A DNA stretch of 64,000 nucleotides from Janthinobacterium sp. ROICE36 (GCF_002869965.1 NZ_PEBS01000010.1:43764-107763); one strand, 5' to 3'. Positions 1 through 12,666 are shown, counted from the stretch's first letter. The notes: a model not told the origin generated them from the letters alone. Program-made: numbers and translations.

Positions 1-927
1 GGTTTCGGCGTGACGGCCGAATACATGAAGGCCGAACTGGGCCAGGGCGTGGACGTGCCGGGTTCGGTGGCTTTCCTGGGCAAATTTGCGCCAACCGCAT
101 CGCAGGCATTCCTGGCCAATATCGCCAAGACGCAAGGCCTGGCTGCGGCGCAAGCTGCCGGCGCCGCGCTGCAGGGCCCGATCAAGGATGGCCATGCTTC
201 GATGGATGGCCATGACTGGGGCTTTGGCTTCAACCTGGGCTATCTGTACCAACTGAACGAAGGCACGCGTTTCGGCATCGCCTACCGTTCGTCGATTTCG
301 CACAAGCTCAAGGGCAGCACCATCTGGGACTTCTCGCAGGTGACGAGCAATCCTGCCGTGAACGCCTTCATCGCCAAGGCCTCGAACAAGGTCAATTCGG
401 AAGCGCTGGTGGAATTGCGCACGCCGGAAACCCTGTCGGTCAACGCCTTCCATCAAATGGATGATCGTTGGGCCTTGATGGGCGACGTCACCTGGACCCG
501 TACTTCGCGCCTGGAGAACCTGGATATCCAGTTCCCGCCGACGGCCGAAGGCGCCGAGCGCATTCGCCAGAACTGGAAAGACACTTACCGCGTCTCGCTG
601 GGCACCAACTACAAGTACAGCGAGAGCCTGATGCTGCGCGCCGGTATCGCCCACGACCAGGCACCGGTACCCAGCGCCGAGCTGCGCCATCCAGCTTTGC
701 CGGACAGCGACCGCATGCAGTATTCGATCGGTGCGAACTGGAAGCTGAATGCCAATTCCTCGATCGACCTGGCTTACAGCTATATCGACTTCAAGGATGC
801 TGACGTCAACTACAAGAATGACTGCTCGCCGGTAATGACTGGCTGCACCGGCAACGGTGAAACCACCAAGGGCCTGTTCAAGACCCGCATGCAGTTGATC
901 GGTCTCGCTTATAACTACAAGTTTTAA
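1..927 (+). CDS. OmpP1/FadL-family outer membrane porin (3' part only)
   Basis: The last 308 residues of an outer-membrane beta-barrel of the OmpP1/FadL/TodX family, which moves long-chain fatty acids or other hydrophobic compounds across the outer membrane. The frame is open to the left edge, so the start, signal peptide and N-terminal hatch lie outside the window. Family features are the GFNLGYLYQL and GIAYRSS strands near visible residues 77-97, alternating aromatic and polar strand patterns throughout, and a terminal ...YNYKF; a final phenylalanine is the usual signal for BAM-dependent assembly. It converges on the threonine aldolase-like gene and shares a terminator with it. The substrate cannot be told from this part. 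Confidence 0.88.
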   Translation, partial: GFGVTAEYMKAELGQGVDVPGSVAFLGKFAPTASQAFLANIAKTQGLAAAQAAGAALQGPIKDGHASMDGHDWGFGFNLGYLYQLNEGTRFGIAYRSSISHKLKGSTIWDFSQVTSNPAVNAFIAKASNKVNSEALVELRTPETLSVNAFHQMDDRWALMGDVTWTRTSRLENLDIQFPPTAEGAERIRQNWKDTYRVSLGTNYKYSESLMLRAGIAHDQAPVPSAELRHPALPDSDRMQYSIGANWKLNANSSIDLAYSYIDFKDADVNYKNDCSPVMTGCTGNGETTKGLFKTRMQLIGLAYNYKF

Positions 928-963
928 GCAGGTAGTGGCGGCCAACCCGGCCGCCATGAAATG

Positions 964-991
964 AAAAAAGCGCCTTCGGGCGCTTTTTTTT
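964..991. terminator. Bidirectional intrinsic terminator
   Basis: An AAAAAAGCGCC / TTCG / GGCGCTTTTTT stem-loop with a UUCG tetraloop is flanked by A and T tracts on both sides. It can stop transcription of the porin gene on the plus strand and of the long minus-strand cluster. A second GC-rich inverted repeat (GGCGGCC/GGCCGCC) lies just before it. Confidence 0.9.
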
Positions 992-1014
992 GGCATGACT
1001 GTGGTGTTGTCGGC

Positions 1015-2106
1015 TTACTCCCTGGCGCACAGCGCCTGGTGCAGCAGGGTCAAGGCCAGTCGCACGGTGTCGTCCGGCAGTTCCAGCAACTGATCCCCCA
1101 CATACCATTCGACCACGCTGTGCCCGGGCAGGGCTGCGTGGCTGGCGCGGCTGAACAGCCAGATGCCTTGGTCTGCGGCCACCTGGTTGCGGATGGCGAT
1201 GGCCCGTTCGCGTGAGACTGGCAGGTGCAGATGCAGCATGTTGGCCTGCGGCTGCGCAGGGTTGACGGCGATGCTCGGAAAGTCGCGCAGCAGCGCGTAC
1301 AGCCACTGCGTGCGCGCAAAATACTGCGGCATGGCGGCGAGGCGCGCGTCGAACTGCATGGCGGCGGCCACCACGTAGGGCGTGCGGTGCACGATATTGC
1401 CGCCCTGGCGGCGGAACCATTCGCGCGCCCGTTCGACAAACGGGCGGCTGCCGGCCAGCATGGCGCCACCGAGGCCGCCTATGCCCTTGTACAGCGAGAC
1501 ATACACGGAATCGAAGCCGTCGCAGATGGCGGGCAAGGGCTGGCCAAAACCCGCTTGCGCTTCCCACAGGCGCGCGCCATCCATGTGTAAATGGATATTG
1601 TGCTCGCGGCAGTGCCGCTTGATCTGGCTCAACGCATCCCACGACGGGCACTGGCCGCCGATTTCGCGCATCGGCAGTTCGACCTGCGCGGCGCCCAGCG
1701 CATCGGGCACGGCGCGCAAGTCGTCCACCGTCCATGGACGGTGCGGGTCGCCGATCATCAAGCCCTTGAAGTGCTCCAGCAATGCATGGTTGCCCCGCTC
1801 GTGGCGCAGGATGTGCGACGTCGGATGCAGTGCCACCAGCGAGGAACCCCGGTCCTGGCAGGCCAGGCGCAGGGCCGTCACTTGCGTCATGGTGCCCGTG
1901 ATGCAGAACACGGCCGCCTCGAAACCGAGCAGGCTGGCGACCTTGTTTTCGAATTGCTCGATCAGCGCGCCTTCGCCATAGGTGTCGTGCGCGATGTCGT
2001 TGGCGTCGCACCAGTCGGCCATGGCGGCGAAAGTGGCCGCTGGCATGGGCTGGCGGTGGCCCGGCAGGATGGTATGGCAGCGCTGGCGCAGTTCAAGCTC
2101 GTTCAC
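1015..2106 (-). CDS. Low-specificity threonine aldolase-like PLP enzyme
   Basis: A fold-type I pyridoxal-phosphate enzyme of the beta-eliminating lyase/threonine aldolase family (363 aa), expected to cleave L-threonine or related beta-hydroxy amino acids to glycine and an aldehyde in the cytoplasm. The likely PLP lysine is K207 in SLYKGIGG, the PLP-ring aspartate is D176 in HMDGAR, and AHDTYGEG near residue 39 is the family's N-terminal motif. The start is GTG, preceded by AAGGA that overlaps the stop codon of leuE, so translation is probably coupled. It is the last gene of the long minus-strand cluster. Substrate and stereospecificity cannot be decided by reading. Confidence 0.82.
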   Translation of the reverse strand: MNELELRQRCHTILPGHRQPMPAATFAAMADWCDANDIAHDTYGEGALIEQFENKVASLLGFEAAVFCITGTMTQVTALRLACQDRGSSLVALHPTSHILRHERGNHALLEHFKGLMIGDPHRPWTVDDLRAVPDALGAAQVELPMREIGGQCPSWDALSQIKRHCREHNIHLHMDGARLWEAQAGFGQPLPAICDGFDSVYVSLYKGIGGLGGAMLAGSRPFVERAREWFRRQGGNIVHRTPYVVAAAMQFDARLAAMPQYFARTQWLYALLRDFPSIAVNPAQPQANMLHLHLPVSRERAIAIRNQVAADQGIWLFSRASHAALPGHSVVEWYVGDQLLELPDDTVRLALTLLHQALCARE

Positions 2107-2115
2107 GGTAGTTCC

Positions 2116-2790
2116 TTACAGAGTGGCGGTGGCGAGTTTCGCGCCGAAGCCGATGAACATGGCGCCCACGCCGCCGCCCATGCCGGCCGACAGGCGACGA
2201 CGGCGGCGAAAGGTCTCGGCCAGGCGCGCGCCGACAAAGATGATGGCTGTCAGATAGGTAAAACTGATCACCTGACAGATCAGGCCCAGGCCGATGAAGG
2301 ACAGCACGGGATTCGGGAAGGCCGGATCGACGAACTGGATGAAGAAGGAAATGAAGAACAAAATGGCCTTCGGGTTCATCAGGCTGATGATCAGGGCCTT
2401 GCGGAATGGATCGCTTTCCTTGCCGGGCGCTGGCGCCGCTGCCGCTACGCCTTCAGCCGGCGCGGGCGCGCGCAGCTTGCGCCAGCAGCCGATCAGCATT
2501 TGCAGGCCGATCCAGCCCAGGTAGGCCGCGCCGATGTATTTCACGACATAAAACAGGGCCGGGCTGGCTTTCAGCAGCGAGGCCACGCCGCAGGCCGACA
2601 ACACCATCAGTATCAGGTCGCCCGCGAAAATGCCGAAGGCGCCCTGGTAGGCGGGCCGCACGCCCCGTTGCGCGGCGACCGACAGCACATACATGGAATT
2701 GGGACCGGGCAGGATGACGATGAAGATGGTCCCCAGTAAAAAGGTCCAGAAATCGGTGATGCCCAGGTTGGCGAGGAATAAGGCGTTCAT
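2116..2790 (-). CDS. leuE: LeuE-type amino acid exporter (LysE/RhtB family)
   Basis: An inner-membrane exporter of 224 residues with about six hydrophobic segments, of the LysE/RhtB superfamily. It resembles E. coli LeuE, which exports leucine and other neutral amino acids. The N-terminal FLLGTIFIVILPGPNSMYVL-type segment carries the GPN motif of the family, followed by a long helix around VVKYIGAAYLGWIGLQ. A linker rich in Ala and Pro near residues 115-130 separates the two halves. It lies 12 bases after the ABC exporter gene and 9 bases before the threonine aldolase-like gene, which suggests a shared amino acid role. The substrate is inferred. Confidence 0.8.
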   Translation of the reverse strand: MNALFLANLGITDFWTFLLGTIFIVILPGPNSMYVLSVAAQRGVRPAYQGAFGIFAGDLILMVLSACGVASLLKASPALFYVVKYIGAAYLGWIGLQMLIGCWRKLRAPAPAEGVAAAAPAPGKESDPFRKALIISLMNPKAILFFISFFIQFVDPAFPNPVLSFIGLGLICQVISFTYLTAIIFVGARLAETFRRRRRLSAGMGGGVGAMFIGFGAKLATATL

Positions 2791-2802
2791 GGCGAGTCGT
2801 AT

Positions 2803-4656
<1,854 letters not shown>

Positions 4657-4690
4657 TGTTTTTCGCTTTGATTTACCTATTCGGTAGTAC

Positions 4691-5767
4691 TTACAACTTC
4701 ATCGGCTGGACATAGCCCGTCATTTCCAGGTATGCGCGGCCCACCGGCTGGCCATCGCGTTCGACCGTCACGGCGCCTTCCCAGTACACGGCGCCCGTCG
4801 AGCGGCGCGAATCGAGTTCCTGGTCGGGCTGCAATGGCTTGATCTGCCAGCGCGTGGCGCCCGTTCGGATTTCGGTGGCGACCGGGTATTGTGCCTGCGT
4901 GCGGGGCGAACGCCACAGCTGCGTGGGCGTGAAATCGACTTCGCCGGGGGCGAACTGCGTTATCTTGCCGGACGCATCGCGCCATGTCGCGTGCGCCCAT
5001 AGTTTAGCACCTGTCTTGCTGCGGATCTGGAAGGCCATCAGGGCGCCGCCATCAGCGAGGTTGGCGCCTATCCAGTTCCAGCCGCTGGCGTCCGCATCGA
5101 GCACCTGGCTCGACCACTCGTGATCGAGCCAGGTGGTGCCCGTCACCGCTTCCGGCTTGCCGCCCGCGCGGGCGATCGTGCCACGGGTAGCAAGCTGCGG
5201 CTCGCTGTAGTAGTAGCTCGATTGCGCGGGCCGCGCGCCCTTGCGCGAGTAGCCGCCAACGCCTTGCAGCAGCACGGGCTGCGTGGGGGCGAGGGTTAGC
5301 TGCAAGCTAAAGTCGCGCGCGGCCAGGCTGACCTGGTAGCTGCCGTCGGCTTGCCGCTGCATGCGCCAGTCGTCGAGTTTTACATCCGTGTTGCCCACCT
5401 TGGCGTAGGCCAGGCCGAAACCCTCGCGCGCGCTTTTCTCGTCGTGCAGCAGCTTGCCCACCTTCGGGTCGGACAGGGCCGCGTGGCCGATGATCAGCTG
5501 TTTCGGCGCAAAGGCGCTGGGATTCATCGTATCCGTGGCGGTGGCGCTGCGAAAGAAGGTCACCTGGTAGCCCAGTTGTTCTCCGCCGGCGGTTTTGACC
5601 CAGCCGGTGGCGTACCACCATTCCGTTTTGTACGCGGGATGGGCGCCGAAATCGTGCGGCAGGCGCAGGCTTTGTCCGGCCGGCAGCGGCGTGACGGGGG
5701 CGAAAACGGGCGGCGCGGCGATGGCGGCTGCGCCGCAGAACAACAGCAAACAAGTCAAACGGCGCAT
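4691..5767 (-). CDS. Secreted lipocalin-like protein, CrtC/AttH family
   Basis: A 358-residue exported protein with an 18-residue signal peptide (MRRLTCLLLF, then an Ala-rich cleavage region). The body matches the CrtC N-terminal lipocalin/AttH family: EWWYATGW at residues 49-56 and a later LDHEWSSQ motif. Members include carotenoid 1,2-hydratases, but proteins beside FtsX-type permeases are usually called AttH or hydrolase-like lipocalins and probably bind a hydrophobic ligand. Its ATG overlaps the stop of the permease gene by one base (TAATG), so the two are translationally coupled. A larger reading frame extends upstream but has no signal peptide or ribosome site. Confidence 0.78.
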   Translation of the reverse strand: MRRLTCLLLFCGAAAIAAPPVFAPVTPLPAGQSLRLPHDFGAHPAYKTEWWYATGWVKTAGGEQLGYQVTFFRSATATDTMNPSAFAPKQLIIGHAALSDPKVGKLLHDEKSAREGFGLAYAKVGNTDVKLDDWRMQRQADGSYQVSLAARDFSLQLTLAPTQPVLLQGVGGYSRKGARPAQSSYYYSEPQLATRGTIARAGGKPEAVTGTTWLDHEWSSQVLDADASGWNWIGANLADGGALMAFQIRSKTGAKLWAHATWRDASGKITQFAPGEVDFTPTQLWRSPRTQAQYPVATEIRTGATRWQIKPLQPDQELDSRRSTGAVYWEGAVTVERDGQPVGRAYLEMTGYVQPMKL

Positions 5768-8364
5768 TACCAGTCCTCCCTGACGGCGCGGATGGGGCCT
5801 GCGGACAGCGCCTGGCGGCCCGCGATGAGGGCCGTGGCGGCGGCTGCCGTCAGCAGGGCGGCGGCCACGGTGGCGATCAAAGGCCATGGCAAGTGCAGCT
5901 GCATGGTCCAGTGGAATGACTGGGGATTGACGATGAAGACCAGCACAAAACTGATCAACAGGCCCAAAACAAAACCGGTGGCGATGCCCAGCGCCGTCAG
6001 CGCGCCACCTTCCAGCGCCAGGATGGCTAAAATCTGGCCGCGCGTCACGCCCACGTGGCGCAGCATGCCGAATTCGCGGGCGCGCGCCAGGGTCTGCGCG
6101 GAAAACGTGGCGGCCACGCCGAACAGGCCGATGACGATGGCGATGGCTTCCAGTAAATACGTGACGGCAAAGCTGCGGTCGAAGATTTGCAGGCTCAGGG
6201 CGCGGATGGCCGACGGGTTCGATACTTCCAGGCTGGCGCCAAACGGAAGGGCTTTCAGGCGCTGCTGCAGCTGCTCGCCCGTGGCGTCCTTGGCCAGCCA
6301 CAGGGCTGCATCGCTGACATCGAGGTCGCCGGTCAGGGCGCGGTAGTCGGCCAGCGGCATCTGGATGGCGCCGGAAGAGCGCGCATAGTCGCGCCAGATG
6401 CCGGCGACGAAGAACTGGTGTAAGCCGCCCGCCAGCGGCAGCTTGATGCTGTCGCCCGGCTTGTGGTTGTACAGGTCGGCCGCCGCCTCGGACAGCCACA
6501 CGGCTTGCGCGCCATCCGGCACGGGCAGGGTCTCGCCCACCAGCACCATGCTTTTGCCCGGATCGGCCAGGTTGACGGGGCGCGCCAGCAGCACCACATT
6601 CGGGCGGTCCGGCGCCAGTGACAGCGAGCGCAGGCGCTGGAAATCCACCCTGGCCACCTCGGGCAGGGCAGTGATGCTCGCCTGTTCGCGTGGATGCAGG
6701 CCCGCCGTGCCGCCGCTGGCGGCCGTGCGCGCATACACGTCGGCCGGCAAGATCTGCAACAGCCAGTCGTCGACGGAAACGCGGAAGCTCGACACCATGA
6801 TGGCCATCGCCACCATCAGGCTAAAGCTCGACAGCACGCCACCGAGCGCGATGCCGGCCTGGCCCGAGGCGTTCGCCAGCCGGGACAGGGTCAGGCTGCG
6901 CACGGGCGCGTGCTTGCTCGTTTCCGTGCGCAGCCAGGCGCGCTGCAGTAAACGGAAGGCCACGGCCGCCAGCTGCGGCATCAGGGCGATGGCGCCTATC
7001 AGCAGCAGGGCGATGGACAGATAGCCGAACAGGGGTAGCTCGAAGACGGGTGGCAGCAAGGTCAGGGCCCCCGCCAGCAGCAAACAGGCCAGCGCGGGCC
7101 AGGTTTTCGCCAGGCGCGTCGTCACGACTTCTTCGCTGCCCGATTTCAGGGCGATGGCGGGGGCGGCGCGCGCCGCTTCCAGCGCGGGCGCCGCGCAGCC
7201 CAGCAAGGCGACACCCAGGCCGAGGGAAAAATACACGAAGGCGGCGACGGGCGTGAATTGCACTTGCGGCTGCACGCCCGCGAAATAGCCGGCACCCAGG
7301 TCGCCGCCAAAGAAGCGCAGGGCGACGGCCGCCATGGCATAGCCGCCAGCGATGCCCAACGCTGCGCCGACCACGCCGAGGCTGGCGCCTTCGAGCAGCA
7401 CCTGGCGCAGCAACTGGCCCCGCTCCATGCCCAGCACGCGCAGCAGCGCGAACTGGCCGCGGCGGCGGATGACGGACAAGGCCTGCGTGGAAAACACCAG
7501 AAAGGCGCCCGTAAACAGGGCGACGAGGGCCAGCACCGTCAGATTGACCCGGTAGGCGCGGCTGAGGTTATTGTTGCGGCTATTCTGGTTTTCGTCATTC
7601 GGCTGGCCCACCTGGAAACGTCCCGGATACTGCGCTTCCAGCGCGCGCGAGAGACCCGCCTGGAAGGCATCGCGGTTGACCCCTTGGCGCAGTTTCAAGT
7701 CGATGCGCGACAGCTTGCCCGGCTTGTTGAAGCGCCACTGCGCCGCACCGATATCCATCACGGCGATGCGCTGGCCGGCGCGCGCGCGCTGCAGCGAACC
7801 GGCCACGCGCAGCGACACCGTGCCCGTGCCCGTGCCCGATTGCAGGGCAATCTTGTCGCCTTGCGCCACGTTCAGCCAGCGCAAGGCGGCCGGCGATAAA
7901 AAGAGGGCGTCGTCGGCCAGCGTGTCGAAAGGGTGGCCCTCGGCGGGTGCGCCGATCAGGTCGGGCGAGATGAAGCCGGCGCGGAAGACGTCGAACGCCA
8001 GGATGTGCAGCGGGCCGCCGTCAGTCTTGCCGGCCACCGCGGCCTGCAGGTCGAGCACGGGCGAGGCCATGGCCACGCCGTCGCGTTGCGCCAGCCAGGG
8101 GTAGATGGCTTCGTCGAACAGCGCTTCGCGCCCGGCCACTTGCACGTCGGCCTGGCCGGACAGGCTTTTGACGGCCGTGGAAAATTCATTGAAGGCGGCC
8201 GCGTTGATCAAATGGATGGCAAAGCCCAGCGACACGCCGATGGCGATGGCCAGGATGGCGACAAGGGCGCGCACGGGATGCGCGCGCCATTCGCCCAGTA
8301 GCAGCCAGCGCGACAGCAGGCGCGTCGTCGCCGCTCTGGCCAGCGGTGCACTCAATTCAGACAT
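5767..8364 (-). CDS. ABC transporter permease with two FtsX domains
   Basis: An 865-residue integral membrane protein of the FtsX/MacB permease class with a duplicated layout: an N-terminal helix (about 30-50), a large periplasmic region, a first FtsX bundle (about 260-390), more helices, a second periplasmic region and a C-terminal FtsX bundle (about 740-860). Such permeases move lipids, lipoproteins or peptides, or act mechanically, using a separate ATPase. No cognate ATPase gene lies next to it. The chosen start (MSELSAPL) overlaps the upstream gene by 13 bases; the longer Arg-rich frame upstream looks like read-through of non-coding sequence. The AttH-like gene follows with an overlap. 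Confidence 0.85.
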   Translation of the reverse strand: MSELSAPLARAATTRLLSRWLLLGEWRAHPVRALVAILAIAIGVSLGFAIHLINAAAFNEFSTAVKSLSGQADVQVAGREALFDEAIYPWLAQRDGVAMASPVLDLQAAVAGKTDGGPLHILAFDVFRAGFISPDLIGAPAEGHPFDTLADDALFLSPAALRWLNVAQGDKIALQSGTGTGTVSLRVAGSLQRARAGQRIAVMDIGAAQWRFNKPGKLSRIDLKLRQGVNRDAFQAGLSRALEAQYPGRFQVGQPNDENQNSRNNNLSRAYRVNLTVLALVALFTGAFLVFSTQALSVIRRRGQFALLRVLGMERGQLLRQVLLEGASLGVVGAALGIAGGYAMAAVALRFFGGDLGAGYFAGVQPQVQFTPVAAFVYFSLGLGVALLGCAAPALEAARAAPAIALKSGSEEVVTTRLAKTWPALACLLLAGALTLLPPVFELPLFGYLSIALLLIGAIALMPQLAAVAFRLLQRAWLRTETSKHAPVRSLTLSRLANASGQAGIALGGVLSSFSLMVAMAIMVSSFRVSVDDWLLQILPADVYARTAASGGTAGLHPREQASITALPEVARVDFQRLRSLSLAPDRPNVVLLARPVNLADPGKSMVLVGETLPVPDGAQAVWLSEAAADLYNHKPGDSIKLPLAGGLHQFFVAGIWRDYARSSGAIQMPLADYRALTGDLDVSDAALWLAKDATGEQLQQRLKALPFGASLEVSNPSAIRALSLQIFDRSFAVTYLLEAIAIVIGLFGVAATFSAQTLARAREFGMLRHVGVTRGQILAILALEGGALTALGIATGFVLGLLISFVLVFIVNPQSFHWTMQLHLPWPLIATVAAALLTAAAATALIAGRQALSAGPIRAVREDW

Positions 8365-8780
8365 TCGACGGCCAGGCGTTCGCCGGCGCGCCGCGATTTC
8401 AGTTGCGCCGCGTCGCGGTTCCTGTCGCCTGCGCCGACGGCGTCCTGCGCCGCCCATTTTTGCTCCAGGCGCAGCTGGGCGCAATGCTTGTCTCGCGCTT
8501 CAAGCTGTTTGGCGGCCCGTTCGCGCGCCTGGTCTGCCAGATTTTCCTGTTTCTTGCGTGCCGCCTCCAGCTGGCTGGCCACCCGTTGCTGGCGCGTGGC
8601 CGCGCCCTTGTCGACGGCGGGCGGGGGCGAGGGGATTTCCAGGATTTGCAGCTGGCCGCCCGTGCAGGGCGTGGCACTGTAGCTGGTCTGGCCATCCTGC
8701 ACGCATTTGTAGACGTCCTGCGCACGGGCGGAGCCGGCCAGCAAGGCCATGGCGCAGAGCAGGAGGGACGGCGATTTCAC
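8352..8780 (-). CDS. Secreted DUF4124-like protein with coiled coil
   Basis: A 142-residue exported protein. Residues 1-20 are a signal peptide ending ARAQ. The next segment, VYKCVQDGQTSYSATPC, fits the DUF4124 pattern (Y-K-C ... G-x-x-x-Y-S ... P-C), a small periplasmic domain common in betaproteobacteria. Residues about 60-115 are rich in Ala, Gln, Arg and Glu and should form a coiled coil. The start is GTG and overlaps the stop of the FAD oxidase gene by four bases (GTGA); the gene's own end overlaps the permease start. The function is unknown. Confidence 0.72.
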   Translation of the reverse strand: MKSPSLLLCAMALLAGSARAQDVYKCVQDGQTSYSATPCTGGQLQILEIPSPPPAVDKGAATRQQRVASQLEAARKKQENLADQARERAAKQLEARDKHCAQLRLEQKWAAQDAVGAGDRNRDAAQLKSRRAGERLAVECLN

Positions 8781-10203
8781 AGGATTTTCCCCGGATTCAT
8801 GATGTTTTGCGGGTCCAGCGCCTGTTTCACGGCGCGCATCAGCTGCAATTCCAGCGGCGACTTGTAGCGCGCCAGATCGTCCTTTTTCAGGGCGCCGATG
8901 CCGTGTTCGGCCGAAATCGAACCACCAAAGCCTGCTACCCTGTCGTGCACGATGCGGTTGATGGCGTCCTGGTTGGACAGGAAATCCTGGTCCGTCATGC
9001 CGGGCGGCGGCGCCACGTTGTAATGCAGGTTGCCGTCGCCCAGGTGGCCGAAGCACACCAGCTGGCAGCCGGGGAAGGCCGTTTCCAGGGCCACGTCCGT
9101 GACGGCAATGAAATCGGCGATGCAGGAAATGGGTAGCGAGATATCGTGCTTGATGTTCTTGCCCGCCTGCGCCTGCGCCAGCGGAATGTGTTCGCGCAGC
9201 TGCCACAGGCCTTCGGACTGGGCCACGGAACTGGCGACGACGGCGTCTTCGATCAACTCTTCTTCCAGCGCCGCGCCGATGCTCGCTTCCAGCAATTGCA
9301 CGGCGTGCGCCTCGGACTGGCTGCTGGATAATTCGAGCAGCACGTACTGACCATGCGCGCAGGTAAATGGGCGCGGCAGCTGGGGGAACTGCTGCGCCAC
9401 CAGTTGCAAGCAATACTGCGACATCAATTCAAAACCCGTCAGGCTGGCGCCGCAATGGTCCTGCATCAGCGAGAGCAAACGCAGGGCGTGGGCCGGCGAG
9501 GGCATGGCGGCCAGCGCCGTGATGCAGGCTTTCGGCTGCGGATACAGTTTCATCACCGCGCCCGTGATGACGCCCAGGGTGCCCTCGGCGCCGATGTACA
9601 GGTCGCGCAAGTCGTAGCCGGTATTGTCCTTGCGCAAACCGCGCAAGCCGCTCCAGATTTCGCCTTGCGGCGTGACCACTTCCAGGCCCAGGCACAGCTC
9701 GCGCGTATTGCCGTAACGCAGCACGGCCGTGCCACCCGCATTCGTGGCCAGGTTGCCGCCGATGGTGCAACTGCCCTCGGCCGCCAGCGACAGGGGGAAC
9801 AGACAGCCGGCGGCGCTGGCCGCTTCCTGGATGGTTTGCAGGATGCAGCCCGCGTCCACCGTGATGGTGCGGTTGACGGGGTCGAGCGCGCGGATGCTGT
9901 TCAGGCGCGCCAGCGACAGCACGATGGCCGTGCCCGCGTCGTCGGGGATGCTGCCCAATACCAGGCCCGTATTGCCGCCTTGCGGCACGACGGGAATCCG
10001 CCATTGCGCGCAAACGCGCAGCACGCCTGCCACTTGTTCCACCGTGGCGGGGCGCAGCACGGCCAGGGCCTTGCCGGTCAACCTGTCGCGCCAGTCGGTG
10101 AGGAAGGGCGCCGTGTCGGCGTGGTCCGTCAATACATACGCTGCGCCCAGCAGGTCGCGGCAGGCGGCGAGGAAATCGGTTTGTTCACGCATAGTCTGTT
10201 CGC

Positions 10204-10207
<4 letters not shown>
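8777..10207 (-). CDS. FAD-linked oxidase, GlcD / D-2-hydroxyacid dehydrogenase type
   Basis: A 476-residue flavoprotein of the FAD-binding PCMH/VAO superfamily, GlcD branch, which oxidises D-2-hydroxy acids (D-lactate, glycolate or D-2-hydroxyglutarate) to 2-oxo acids. The FAD-binding half has PQGGNTGLVLG near residue 55, EGSCTIGGNLATNAGG and YIGAEGTLGVIT. The C-terminal half has FGHLGDGNLHYNV and SAEHGIGALK, typical of the D2HGDH/D-lactate dehydrogenase subgroup. It is coupled by ATGA to the DUF2069 gene before it and by GTGA to the DUF4124-like gene after it. The substrate is not settled; no glcE or glcF lies nearby, which points to a single-subunit enzyme. Confidence 0.85.
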
Positions 10208-11264
<1,057 letters not shown>

Positions 11265-11289
11265 TCATGGCGCCGTTCTGATTTTGCAC

Positions 11290-12666
11290 ATGTTTTCAAA
11301 ATATATACTCCCGTTCTTTCAATACCTGTGGCGCGCCCTGAGCATGGGGCTGGCCGTCGTGCGCGGCCTGACCTGGTCCGAAACGCGCGACCTGCTGCAG
11401 TTCGCGCGCCGCCGCGTGCGCGAGGAAAGCCTGCCCCAGGTGGCCGGCAGCCTGACCTTCGCCACCGTGTTCGCGCTGGTGCCGCTGCTGACCCTGGCGC
11501 TGGCCATCTTCACCACCTTCCCCCTGTTTAATACCTTCCGCCACGCGCTGGAAGATTATTTCGTGCAAAGCGTGATGCCCAAGGGGATTTCGAACACCAT
11601 CCTTGGCTATCTGACGACGTTCGCCTCGAAAGCCACGCGCCTGTCGGCCATCGGCGCGGGCGCCCTGATCGTCACCTCGGTGGGCATGATGGGCTTGATC
11701 GAACGCGTCTTCAACCGCATCTGGCGCGTGCGCCAGGAACGCCGCTGGAGCAAACGCCTGCTCGTCTACTGGGCCATCGTCACACTGGGGCCACTGCTGG
11801 TGGGCGTCTCGCTGACGGTGACCTCGCGCCTCTTCATGGCCACCAGCGGCGTGGTGGGCGCCGTGCCTTTCATCGGCGCCGTGTTTTATACGCTGGTATC
11901 GATCGGCCTGACCATGCTGGCGTTTACCCTGCTCTACATCGCCGTGCCGAACCGCGACGTGGACTGGCGCGACGCGGCCTGGGGCGGCTTGCTGGCGGCG
12001 CTGGCGTTCGAGGTGGCCAAGCGGGGCTTCGGTGAATTCATCCAGGAGTTCCCCACCTATTCGCGCATCTACGGCGCGCTGGCCGCCTTGCCGCTGTTCC
12101 TCGTGTGGATTTACCTGAGTTGGATGATCACCCTGGTGGGCGCCTTGCTGGTGGCCGCCTTGCCCGTCGTGAAATATGAACGCTGGTGGTACGAGGCGGC
12201 GCCGGGCAGCGAATTCGTCGATGCCGTCGCCATCTTGAAGGTGCTGCATCAGGCCTGCCACTGCGCCGATTCGGCCCTGGTGGGCGCCGCCGAGATTCGC
12301 CGCAGCACGCGCCTGGGCTTCGAAGAGATGGAAACCCTGCTCGACAAGATGGTGCAGCAGGGCTGGGTGGGACGAGTCAACGTGGATGGCGCCGTGCGCG
12401 TGCAGTGGGGCAAGCGCGTGGCCGACAGTTCCGACCACTGGGTCTTGCTGGGCAACGTCAACCGCATCAGCCTGGCCGATGTCTACCGTTTATTCGTCTT
12501 CGGCGGCATGCGCGTCAATTCCGGCTATCCGGCCGGCTCCACCAACGAGCGCGACATCAAGGCTGCCATCGAGGCGGCCGCGCTGGCGGCGCAGGTGGAA
12601 AACGCCGTGGAGCAGGGATTAGGTCTGACTTTGGCGCAGCATTTCGGCGAAGTGCGCTGCGCCTGA
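11290..12666 (+). CDS. YihY/UPF0761 family inner membrane protein
   Basis: A 458-residue membrane protein of the YihY family, once misnamed ribonuclease BN. Six hydrophobic segments span about residues 45-290; EESLPQVAGSLTFATVFALVPL and the FPTYSRIYGALAALPLFLVWIYLSW region carry the family pattern. A C-terminal extension of about 150 residues (after residue 300) lacks membrane helices and contains a helical, winged-helix-like stretch (SALVGAAEIRRSTRLGFEEM). The first ATG was chosen over an upstream TTG; neither has a strong ribosome site. It ends 7 bases from a convergent gene. The physiological role is unknown. Confidence 0.85.
   Translation: MFSKYILPFFQYLWRALSMGLAVVRGLTWSETRDLLQFARRRVREESLPQVAGSLTFATVFALVPLLTLALAIFTTFPLFNTFRHALEDYFVQSVMPKGISNTILGYLTTFASKATRLSAIGAGALIVTSVGMMGLIERVFNRIWRVRQERRWSKRLLVYWAIVTLGPLLVGVSLTVTSRLFMATSGVVGAVPFIGAVFYTLVSIGLTMLAFTLLYIAVPNRDVDWRDAAWGGLLAALAFEVAKRGFGEFIQEFPTYSRIYGALAALPLFLVWIYLSWMITLVGALLVAALPVVKYERWWYEAAPGSEFVDAVAILKVLHQACHCADSALVGAAEIRRSTRLGFEEMETLLDKMVQQGWVGRVNVDGAVRVQWGKRVADSSDHWVLLGNVNRISLADVYRLFVFGGMRVNSGYPAGSTNERDIKAAIEAAALAAQVENAVEQGLGLTLAQHFGEVRCA

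Noticed and set aside
11290..12666. Ribonuclease BN as the name of the YihY-type gene
   Set aside because: The name is an old error; E. coli RNase BN is a different (metallo-hydrolase) protein and this is an integral membrane protein.
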